Shown piece by piece: positions 7,426 through 13,367 of a DNA stretch of 13,367 nucleotides (its first letter is position 1; each line of letters begins with the position of its first letter). Source of the stretch: Bacteroidetes bacterium UBA7368 (GTDB taxonomy: Bacteria; Bacteroidota; Rhodothermia; Rhodothermales; UBA10348); assembly GCA_002469915.1 (NCBI GenBank), contig DKOG01000243.1, forward strand, positions 1 to 13,367, given 5' to 3'. The position numbers and the translations under genes are program-made. A model generated the notes under the pieces. That model was not told where the DNA came from. It made no database searches and was given only the letters and a program-made list of their open reading frames with translations.

Positions 7426-8907
7426 ATGTTTACTTCAGGTATAGCTACGGTTGGTGCATTTTTACTCATCGGATTGGGCGCGACCCGAGAATCAAAGGGA
7501 GCGTTGTATACCCTGAGTGGCTTTCTTTTAATGGCCTGCGCACTTTATCTACACACGCAAGCTTATACCAGAGTGCTGACGGCAACTGCCGCTATTTCAG
7601 CCGAAATTGGAGTTGGCTTTTTTGTACTAGCGGGACTGCTTTCGAGGCACAGAAAACAGGCTCGGCCATTTTTCTACTTCGGATCCATCGCACTACTCGT
7701 AGCAGTCGTCTTATTTGGTTGGATGCAGGTCACCAGTGATCGCACCCTCAACACACCGCAAACACTTCTCGTAGAACTAGGACCGGATGATAGCATCTCA
7801 GAACTACATCAAACGCTCACCGAGCACGGCGCAACGACCGAAAAAGCATTTCCTGCATTCGATCTGAATATGGATCAAGATTTGGCTCAGGTATATATCG
7901 TGAGCGTTTCAGCCTCCCGATTAGCCTCTCTGATCGATGCTTTGAAAGAAGACGGAGAAAATGTCGACCATGTCGAGCTCAATTTTGACGTTTCCTTGCA
8001 AGATCCAATCGCTGCTTCCTCAGATCGAGACCAAAGGCACGACGTTTTAGAGGATGATCCACTTGTTGCTAACCAATGGGGGCTGGATGCTATTCAAGGG
8101 CATCAAGCTCATGCTCTCTTAAAGGATCTGAGCCCTGAGCGCAAGGCTCGCGTGGCTATTTTGGATACCGGTGTGGATGCTGGGCATGAAGACGTCGCCG
8201 GAACGTTCGCTGCAAGCCCGGCAACCGCTGATCCCCATGGCCATGGTAGTCACTGTGCAGGCCTTGCCGGCGCCGTAACAAACAATGGTATTGGCATCGC
8301 TTCGCTAAACTGGGAAGGTCGCTTTGTTGAAATCTCATCCTATCAAGCACTCAATGAGTCAGGAATAGGAACGATTGAAATGATCTCTCAAGCCATCTTA
8401 GATGCAACTAGAGATGATGCCGATGTGATTTCAATGAGTCTTGGTGCTAAAGCAGATACCCCTAAAGTCATTCGCGATGCTATCGGGTTCGCGCGCCGAA
8501 ATAATACTATTGTTTTGGCATCGGCTGGAAACGCGAACGAAGATGCGGCAGATCACATGCCTTCAAATGTGGAAGGTGTAATTGTGGTATCCGCAGTGGA
8601 CGAGAAGTTAGAAAAAGCGTCTTTTTCTAACACTAATATGAGTTTGTCACGCCCGATCACCGCTCCCGGTGTGAACATGTTGTCTCTCAAAACAGGTGGA
8701 GGCTACGTCCCAATGAGTGGTACGTCCATGTCCACCCCTCTGGTAGCGGGACTGGTCGGTATCATGCGTGCTCTCAATCCAGACATCACAGAAGACGCCG
8801 TCTACAATATTTTGAGCCGCACTGGAAAAAACGTGAAGGATTCAGCGAGAATTGGTAAACTGATCGATGCCGAAGCTTCCATCCAGTCCGTCCTTTCTGG
8901 TAGATGA
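7426..8907 (+). CDS. Membrane-anchored subtilisin-like serine protease (S8)
   Basis: A 493-aa protein. Four hydrophobic segments (about 3-19, 26-43, 53-72, 82-100) are followed by an alpha/beta stretch (about 112-188) resembling an S8 propeptide (inhibitor I9-like), then a complete subtilase domain. The catalytic triad is Asp247 (AILDTGVD), His273 (HGSHCAG) and Ser434 (GTSMSTP), with the oxyanion Asn369 in ASAGN. The third cytoplasm-side loop SRHRKQAR is strongly basic, so by the positive-inside rule the protease domain lies outside the inner membrane. The ATG at 7426 is chosen because it begins the first membrane segment; GGA lies shortly before it. The stop overlaps the GNAT start (ATGA). 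Most secreted subtilases use a cleaved signal peptide, so a four-helix anchor is unusual. The substrate is unknown; quality control or processing of envelope proteins is a guess. Confidence 0.88.
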   Translation: MFTSGIATVGAFLLIGLGATRESKGALYTLSGFLLMACALYLHTQAYTRVLTATAAISAEIGVGFFVLAGLLSRHRKQARPFFYFGSIALLVAVVLFGWMQVTSDRTLNTPQTLLVELGPDDSISELHQTLTEHGATTEKAFPAFDLNMDQDLAQVYIVSVSASRLASLIDALKEDGENVDHVELNFDVSLQDPIAASSDRDQRHDVLEDDPLVANQWGLDAIQGHQAHALLKDLSPERKARVAILDTGVDAGHEDVAGTFAASPATADPHGHGSHCAGLAGAVTNNGIGIASLNWEGRFVEISSYQALNESGIGTIEMISQAILDATRDDADVISMSLGAKADTPKVIRDAIGFARRNNTIVLASAGNANEDAADHMPSNVEGVIVVSAVDEKLEKASFSNTNMSLSRPITAPGVNMLSLKTGGGYVPMSGTSMSTPLVAGLVGIMRALNPDITEDAVYNILSRTGKNVKDSARIGKLIDAEASIQSVLSGR

Positions 8908-9413
8908 CCCACTCTGACGATTTTTCGATTCGCCCTGCCGTGCATCTCGACACGGAGGACATTGCGCGCATTTACTCCGCAGCCATTCTGGAGCGCAATG
9001 CTACCATGCTGTTAGATCCGGTTTCAGCGAAAGAAATGAGTCACAAGCTAGATACGCTGGCTCCTCGCGAGTCTATACGTGTTATTACCGATGCAACCGA
9101 TCGTGTATGCGGCTGGGGTATCGTCAAAATGTACAGTGAGCGACCAGGATATCGCCTAACATGCGAGACCTCCCTGTTCATCGATTCTCAATTCCGCGGG
9201 AAGGGTTTGGGGGAAAAAATGCAACTCGCTCTTCATGCTACCGCCCGAGAGTTGGGCTTCCATCACATTATTGTTCGCATCTGGGCGGCAAACGAAATAA
9301 GTATTGCCTTACACAAGACGTGTGGTTTTAGTCTAGTCGGTATACAAAAAGAAATCGGCCACGTCGATCAAAAATGGATCGACGTGGCCGTAATGCAGTG
9401 CCTACTAAATTAA
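8904..9413 (+). CDS. GNAT-family N-acetyltransferase
   Basis: A 169-aa cytosolic acetyl-CoA-dependent N-acyltransferase. The acetyl-CoA pyrophosphate loop is seen as FRGKGLGEKM (residues about 97-106). The later NEISIALHKTCGFSLVG segment, with Asn, His and the final Gly-Phe, matches the phosphinothricin/MddA-type amino-acid acetyltransferase subgroup, as does the opening IRPAVHLDTEDIARIYSAA. Acceptors in that subgroup are small amino-acid-like molecules such as methionine sulfone or phosphinothricin; the actual acceptor here cannot be told. It overlaps the subtilase stop by four bases and is probably translated by coupling. Its last codons contain a perfect 14-bp inverted repeat that serves the opposing gene. 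A partly unusual tail (HVDQKWIDVAVMQ, where relatives have a G-R-W-L-D pattern) falls exactly in that repeat. Confidence 0.86.
   Translation: MTHSDDFSIRPAVHLDTEDIARIYSAAILERNATMLLDPVSAKEMSHKLDTLAPRESIRVITDATDRVCGWGIVKMYSERPGYRLTCETSLFIDSQFRGKGLGEKMQLALHATARELGFHHIIVRIWAANEISIALHKTCGFSLVGIQKEIGHVDQKWIDVAVMQCLLN
9345..9390 (-). terminator. Intrinsic terminator for the LPD29-like gene, antisense inside GNAT
   Basis: A perfect 14-bp inverted repeat CGGCCACGTCGATC (9356-9369) / GATCGACGTGGCCG (9377-9390) encloses a 7-base loop. Read on the minus strand, the stem is followed by ATTTCTTTTTG (9355-9345). It begins 26 bases after the stop of the minus-strand gene that ends at 9417. Stem, loop and U-tract have the standard form of a rho-independent terminator. 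On the plus strand there is no T-run after the stem, so it probably acts in one direction only. Confidence 0.8.
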
Positions 9414-9416
9414 TGC

Positions 9417-9758
9417 TTAGTTCTGAGTGAACGCCTCAACCGGCCCATCACAAAAAATGTAGTCGATGTTGTAAACGACCCGAACCAATTCTCCCTGAGC
9501 ATTTACCGCGTGATGCATTCGAGATAGGAGATTTCCAGATTTCGGGTCCCAACTCACGCCTTGAAACCCGTCTAAAAGGTCTTCAACTTGATCACGGTCC
9601 GGACCATCTACCCAAATCACATCAATCCCACAAATATCCTCGCGCTCAGTGACAGGATCTTCCAATCGAACGGCAAACACCGTTTCTGGAAAATGTGCCT
9701 GAAGAGATATCGAGATTCGTTCTACTGCTTCGTCAGCTGTAACAAATACCGTTTCCAT
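9417..9758 (-). CDS. Small protein resembling the LPD29 domain
   Basis: A 113-aa acidic cytosolic protein without signal or membrane segments. The order RISISLQAHFPETVFAVR, GIDVIWVDGPDRDQVEDLLDGFQG, then a C-terminal YNIDYIF strand resembles the LPD29 domain: a helix ending in FP, a strand, an hxWxDGPxxxxV strand-helix, and a tail. That domain is known mostly from large polyvalent proteins and ArdC-associated proteins of plasmids and phages. The match is by eye and tentative. The ATG at 9758 is used rather than a TTG one codon earlier; GGAA lies about ten bases upstream. It converges on the GNAT gene with 3 bases between, and its terminator lies in that gene. It appears to be a single-gene transcript. 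Function is unknown. Confidence 0.72.
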   Translation of the reverse strand: METVFVTADEAVERISISLQAHFPETVFAVRLEDPVTEREDICGIDVIWVDGPDRDQVEDLLDGFQGVSWDPKSGNLLSRMHHAVNAQGELVRVVYNIDYIFCDGPVEAFTQN

Positions 9759-9854
9759 CAATCTTATTCCATGTCTTTAATATTCTAGCAACCGCTTCCC
9801 TCGTTTGGGTTGCACACCTTAAGAGTACGACCAAATCATAAAAATTCGTTCTAC

Positions 9855-9888
9855 TTGCTTCGAATCCGAAACCTCATTCCTATGTTTA
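9855..9888 (+). promoter_or_regulatory. Candidate Bacteroidota-type promoter for msrC
   Basis: TATGTTTA at 9881-9888 matches seven of eight positions of the Bacteroidota -7 consensus TAnnTTTG. A TTG at 9855-9857 lies 23 bases upstream, within the range known for the -33 element. The predicted transcript would start a few bases on and have a leader of roughly 20 bases before the ATG at 9916. Support is motif and position only. Confidence 0.35.
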
Positions 9889-9915
9889 GTCCAACGCTGA
9901 ATCGGGCCCTTAATA

Positions 9916-10407
9916 ATGAACAATAAAGCAAACGAGTACGACGCGGTTCTAGACCGGATTCGAGCCCTGTTAGAGGGCCCTTGTGACTGGACGGCAGCTA
10001 TGGCTACCGTTTCCTGCGAATTACATCATGCATTTGATTCATTCCATTGGACGGGCTTTTATCGCACCGTCCGCCCATCTCATTTACAGATAGGCCCCTA
10101 CCAAGGTGGACATGGATGCTTGGATATTCCATTTGAAAAAGGCGTGTGTGGAAAGGCAGCGACTACAGGAGAAACCCAGCTTGTTGACGATGTAACGTCG
10201 TTCCCCGGACATATTGCGTGCTCCACTTCTACCATATCTGAGATTGTTGTGCCCGTCCTATCGAACGGTCACGTCGTGGCTGTTCTAGACGTGGATTCCG
10301 ACTTAGCAGCAAATTTCGACCAGACGGATCGCGCTTACCTCGAACTGCTCTGTCGTGAACTCGGCGATCGGTTTGGCGCTCAAGCTATCGGCCTGATAGG
10401 CGACTGA
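9916..10407 (+). CDS. msrC: Free methionine-(R)-sulfoxide reductase (GAF domain)
   Basis: This cytosolic GAF-domain enzyme reduces free L-methionine-(R)-sulfoxide, using thioredoxin to recycle its disulfide, and so repairs oxidised methionine. The 163-aa protein has all three functional cysteines: Cys68 (GGHGC), Cys78 (GVCG) and Cys102 (GHIAC). Their spacing of 10 and 24 residues equals that of E. coli fRMsr (84, 94, 118). The surrounding segments LQIGPYQGG, SEIVVPVLSNG and AVLDVDSD are typical and rule out a generic sensory GAF domain. No Shine-Dalgarno sequence precedes the ATG (CCCTTAATA). The gene stands alone between a divergent and a convergent neighbour. It lies near a GNAT of the subgroup that can acetylate methionine analogues, which may be chance. 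Confidence 0.92.
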   Translation: MNNKANEYDAVLDRIRALLEGPCDWTAAMATVSCELHHAFDSFHWTGFYRTVRPSHLQIGPYQGGHGCLDIPFEKGVCGKAATTGETQLVDDVTSFPGHIACSTSTISEIVVPVLSNGHVVAVLDVDSDLAANFDQTDRAYLELLCRELGDRFGAQAIGLIGD

Positions 10408-10425
10408 AGTCGATAGGTCCCATCA

Positions 10426-10473
10426 CGACGTTAAAAGACGTCGCTTGTAATAGACGTGGTATTTAGTAGACGT
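10426..10473. repeat. Small hairpin and three AGACGT copies at 16-base spacing
   Basis: In the 55-base gap between convergent genes, CGACGT (10426-10431) and ACGTCG (10438-10443) form a 6-bp stem with a 6-base loop. It has no T-run on either side, so it is a poor terminator. AGACGT also begins at 10436, 10452 and 10468, an exact 16-base period, the last copy falling in the final codons of the minus-strand gene. Significance is uncertain. Confidence 0.3.
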
Positions 10474-12670
10474 TGAAGCCCAAAGAAAACCGCATCAACA
10501 GATCGGGCACTCCCATAACATGGACCCCGACTTCTAATCGGTCAAATAAGGTATAGGCCCGACCAACGGACAATGAAGTAGGAATCAGGCCTCCTAGCAC
10601 ATCTTCCAAGTCTTGGGAAAACGTGTTGTCCAATCCTATAACGACCGGTTGGCCCCATTGAAGGCCACCGGACAAGGGATAAGCAATGATTTCAGCATCC
10701 GCTATTGGAACACGTTCGATTCGTCCATCGGGTAAGGTTCGGACTCCTTGAATGAGGCCCTCAATCCGAGAGGCTTGTTGAATGAGTACGAAATCAACGT
10801 CTGATATATCGTCTCCAGCAAACAAAGCAAGCTCTCTCGGCATCGGTGCAAGGAACCCCTCTTTGGAGATAGAAAGGCTCCAAATCCCTTCACTGAGGGC
10901 TAGAGACCACAGTCCTTCACCATCGGTTACCGTACTTATGGATTCATTTCCTTTGGTTGCCTTGATTTCAGCCTGAGAGACTGCGATTCCATCCTGATTC
11001 GTTATACGTCCTGAAATAACAACGTTATCATTCAGAATGACGAATGGAGTCGGTATGGATAAAATTTGTTGCTCTGCAACAGAAAGTGTAATCGTTGACG
11101 AACTGCGAAATCCCGCCTTGGAAGCCCCAATCCGGAATGTGCCCATGGTTAGATCAATAGAAAAGATGCCCTGGAAATTGGTTCTCGCTTCATACTCTAG
11201 ACCAGTAACGACATCAACAAAGTTGACCGTCGCGTCATTTACCGGAACTCCATCGCCATCGATGACCTGACCATTAATCCTGGAGGGTAAAGGCACCAAG
11301 TTCAATTCTACTTGAGCCGCCGAACCAGCCTGAATAACAACCGGAGTGGTGATTTCAGCAAATCCGCTCTTGGAGGCTTTAAACTCATAATTCCCGACCG
11401 TTAAGCTATCTGTATAAGTAGCCCCATCTGGGTTGATCCAGTTTGCAGGAGGGTTGTAACCACCATCCGTGGAACGGGCTCGAACAGTAACTCCAATGAT
11501 GTCAGATCCATCATTAGCAGACATGGTTTTGAATGTGAATTCACCCATATTCGTAAAGTAGGAGAATTCGCCAAATACACTGGTACTACCGGCTCCTTCG
11601 CGATCATTTGCAATTACAAACCAGCGATAGTCCCCGCTTCTGAATACTTCCGAAGCAGGAACGGTCAGAAATTCATTCGGCGTATTACTAGAATACACCA
11701 TGACATCCGATACCCATCCGCTATCGCTAATTCGTTCAAAAATGGACAGGTCATAGGAAAGCGCATTTTCAACGTTTTCCCATTCAAATTCGATGTCAGG
11801 TCGCTCTGTGATCCGCTCAATACCAACGGGATAGGACAAATCAGCACTTGCCAAAGACGCGGCATCCCCAAGGGTAAACGATGCGATACTACTTGTAACT
11901 GAGCTCAGGAAGCCTAAATCAGTCTTACTGTAGGAATTGAGAACGGTGTAGTAGTACGTGCTTCCTAAGACGAGCGGAAGTGGATCGAACTGAATGAGCG
12001 GATCTGACTCGAAACGTTCACCATAAAGGGCTGAAGTCTGCGTGGTCAGATGCATCCAAACTGGATTGAGACCGTCGATCGTAAGATTTCCTCCCGACTC
12101 TGGACTAATCGAAAATGGCGTACTTGAAACGACGACGGCATAGGAAACCACACCAGGAATACTTTCCCACTCAAACGTGGGCACGCGTTCTTCAATAGTA
12201 CCAGTGGGCGCTAAGATGGTAGGCGACTCTTCTGACTCCACGATGAACATAAAGTCTTTCGAGTACCGAGTAGCTGGGTTTGAAGAAGCCTCAAGCTGAA
12301 TCTCGGTAAAGGTGTCCGCATCAGAACTGGTAAGAACACCGTAGTACACGCCGACCGGAATACCCACTACAGATGGACGAAAAGAAGAACTCGTATCTCC
12401 CCGCATTTGGACCGAATACAGTCCGTAAATGCCAGGTACGTCTCCAATCTTGAGCTTCAAACCAGCAAGCGGCTCCTCCCAACGGATCTGAACCAAGTCA
12501 TTCGACCTGAACATGATGGTGGTAAGCTCCGCATTTCCGCGTTCGACGAGGGGCGTCTTCAACGTGATATTTTGCGAGAACACAGGACTCACGACTGCAC
12601 ACAGCATCAGTACCATCAGCGTTAACTGAAGAGACTTTCGAAGAGCATGTACTGGACGTATTAGCCGCAT
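10463..12670 (-). CDS. Secreted multidomain beta protein with carboxypeptidase regulatory-like domains
   Basis: A 735-aa exported protein. Residues 1-33 form a classical signal peptide with basic start, hydrophobic core and likely cleavage after VSPVFS-Q or nearby. Two fibronectin/Ig-like modules follow (about 147-245 and 284-372), each opening with the P-x-F/I-x-W-x-x-I/V-x-x-x-x-S-Y pattern. Then come four prealbumin-like or carboxypeptidase regulatory-like modules (about 374-460, 462-545, 550-630, 634-690), with repeats of the type I-x-G-x-V/I-x-D-x-x-G-x-P-V-x-x-A and GxYxxxxxxxGF. The last 25 or so residues alternate hydrophobic and polar and end FNVY, like an outer-membrane beta-strand signal. 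Such proteins usually sit in the outer envelope of Bacteroidota and bind or display ligands; no catalytic residues are seen. It lies 120 bases after the DUF4249-like gene in the same direction. Confidence 0.8.
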   Translation of the reverse strand: MRLIRPVHALRKSLQLTLMVLMLCAVVSPVFSQNITLKTPLVERGNAELTTIMFRSNDLVQIRWEEPLAGLKLKIGDVPGIYGLYSVQMRGDTSSSFRPSVVGIPVGVYYGVLTSSDADTFTEIQLEASSNPATRYSKDFMFIVESEESPTILAPTGTIEERVPTFEWESIPGVVSYAVVVSSTPFSISPESGGNLTIDGLNPVWMHLTTQTSALYGERFESDPLIQFDPLPLVLGSTYYYTVLNSYSKTDLGFLSSVTSSIASFTLGDAASLASADLSYPVGIERITERPDIEFEWENVENALSYDLSIFERISDSGWVSDVMVYSSNTPNEFLTVPASEVFRSGDYRWFVIANDREGAGSTSVFGEFSYFTNMGEFTFKTMSANDGSDIIGVTVRARSTDGGYNPPANWINPDGATYTDSLTVGNYEFKASKSGFAEITTPVVIQAGSAAQVELNLVPLPSRINGQVIDGDGVPVNDATVNFVDVVTGLEYEARTNFQGIFSIDLTMGTFRIGASKAGFRSSSTITLSVAEQQILSIPTPFVILNDNVVISGRITNQDGIAVSQAEIKATKGNESISTVTDGEGLWSLALSEGIWSLSISKEGFLAPMPRELALFAGDDISDVDFVLIQQASRIEGLIQGVRTLPDGRIERVPIADAEIIAYPLSGGLQWGQPVVIGLDNTFSQDLEDVLGGLIPTSLSVGRAYTLFDRLEVGVHVMGVPDLLMRFSLGFNVY

Positions 12671-12790
12671 ATAGTCGATGCAGAAAGCACAATATGCCCT
12701 TTCCGCCTAATTTGACCTGATTTTACGACTATTAACTCAAATCCTGTGCCAATAAGGATTTCGTCTCAAACTGGGAATCTGACGCAGCTT

Positions 12791-13366
12791 CTAGCGGTCG
12801 TTTCGCAGTATTTCTACCGTGTGAGATACCTGAGCCATCGAGCCAAATATGCCCCTTCCATTTTCCACGTTATCAACTACGTTTGGGATTTCTCCCGGAG
12901 ATAATGTGGACCCTCCCTGTTGCACAAGCTGATAGCGTTGGAAATCAAAAAGATTGTCGTCTATAGCGCTCATTGTCACCTTGAGGGGGCCAAAAAATGG
13001 AACCGCGAACCAAGGAAGTTTAACACGAAGTGTCTCGTCTGGAAATACTTCGTAATTGCCTTCGAATATGGGCTGAGAGCTAAAGATCAGCAACCCTTCA
13101 AAATCCTCGGTGGTCCACTCGATAGAATCGATATCCTCAATGTCCTCACCCTCAAATATGAACTCGAAATAGGTAGGGATCAGGTTATAGATCGTTGGCT
13201 TTAGGGCTTCCATCGTAAACACAAAAATACCTTGCCGATCTTCAAACTTGCTTTGTGTTACCAACATCGAGTATTGAGCTGGATCTTTATACTCGATAGC
13301 CTCCGAACTGGGCGCGATCAGGTCGAATAAGGTCGGTACCAACGTCTGAGCAGACACTTTATCAAA
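12791..13366 (-). CDS. DUF4249-like envelope protein, C-terminal part
   Basis: The frame runs off the right edge. A GTG at 13357 is possible, but the codons before it (Phe-Asp-Lys) stay open and no ribosome-binding site is visible, so the N-terminus is probably outside the window. The 190-odd visible residues are rich in beta strands and aromatic residues. The closing segment NVVDNVENGRGIFGSMAQ resembles the end of DUF4249 proteins (N-I/V-x-N-G-x-G-I/V-F-G), lipoproteins of the Bacteroidota envelope often found beside outer-membrane transport or surface proteins. The match rests on this short motif and the strand pattern and is tentative. The neighbour downstream is the secreted beta protein, so the two may form a surface pair. 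Without the N-terminus, lipidation cannot be checked. Confidence 0.6.
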   Translation of the reverse strand, partial: FDKVSAQTLVPTLFDLIAPSSEAIEYKDPAQYSMLVTQSKFEDRQGIFVFTMEALKPTIYNLIPTYFEFIFEGEDIEDIDSIEWTTEDFEGLLIFSSQPIFEGNYEVFPDETLRVKLPWFAVPFFGPLKVTMSAIDDNLFDFQRYQLVQQGGSTLSPGEIPNVVDNVENGRGIFGSMAQVSHTVEILRNDR

Positions 13367-13367
13367 A

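Noticed and set aside
8234..8245. 12-base palindrome CCATGGCCATGG
   Set aside because: It encodes the Pro-His-Gly-His-Gly active-site stretch of the subtilase and is explained by codon choice for repeated His-Gly.
9788..9813. GCAACC/GGTTGC inverted repeat in the gap before msrC
   Set aside because: Six base pairs with a 14-base loop and no T-tract; not distinguishable from chance, and not positioned as an operator for either gene with any confidence.
9417..10407. Toxin-antitoxin or defence pair formed by the LPD29-like gene and msrC
   Set aside because: The genes are divergent, separated by 157 bases, and msrC is a clear methionine sulfoxide reductase by all three cysteines; nothing supports a paired system.

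Overview
The window carries twelve protein-coding genes, two of them cut by its edges, and no RNA genes, insertion sequences or CRISPR array. No stretch longer than about 300 bases lacks a gene. The likely source is a member of the Bacteroidota in the broad sense, perhaps a Rhodothermia- or Balneolia-like lineage. The clues are start codons mostly without a Shine-Dalgarno sequence, a Bacteroidota-type promoter candidate ahead of msrC, a secreted carboxypeptidase-regulatory-domain protein next to a DUF4249-like protein, and the overall flavour of the DnaG and PPK proteins. This assignment is inference; no marker gene in the window settles it.

Layout. (1) Left edge, plus strand: the 3' end of fumC (class II fumarase) followed after 31 bases by a family III CoA-transferase. 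(2) Convergent to these, minus strand: a compact cluster dnaG > ppk > MOSC-domain protein > c-type cytochrome. The last three genes touch or overlap (TAATG and ATGA junctions), so they are probably translationally coupled. (3) Divergent from dnaG, plus strand: an unrecognised 78-aa protein, a membrane-anchored subtilase and a GNAT acetyltransferase, the last two joined by an ATGA overlap. (4) Convergent to the GNAT gene with only 3 bases between: a 113-aa protein resembling the LPD29 domain. (5) Plus strand: msrC (free methionine-(R)-sulfoxide reductase) alone behind a plausible promoter. (6) Right side, minus strand: a 735-aa secreted multidomain beta protein and, upstream of it, the C-terminal part of a DUF4249-like protein that runs off the window.

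Most of the genes are housekeeping or metabolic, and I do not see an obvious defence, toxin or mobile system. The most notable structure is at the RNA level. Two long, perfect, GC-rich inverted repeats followed by U-tracts on the minus strand both lie inside protein-coding sequence. One (13-bp stem, six T) is within the MOSC gene about 60 bases before its end and just ahead of the coupled cytochrome gene, where it could act as a translation-dependent attenuator. The other (14-bp stem) is the likely terminator of the LPD29-like gene, but it is embedded antisense in the last codons of the GNAT gene.
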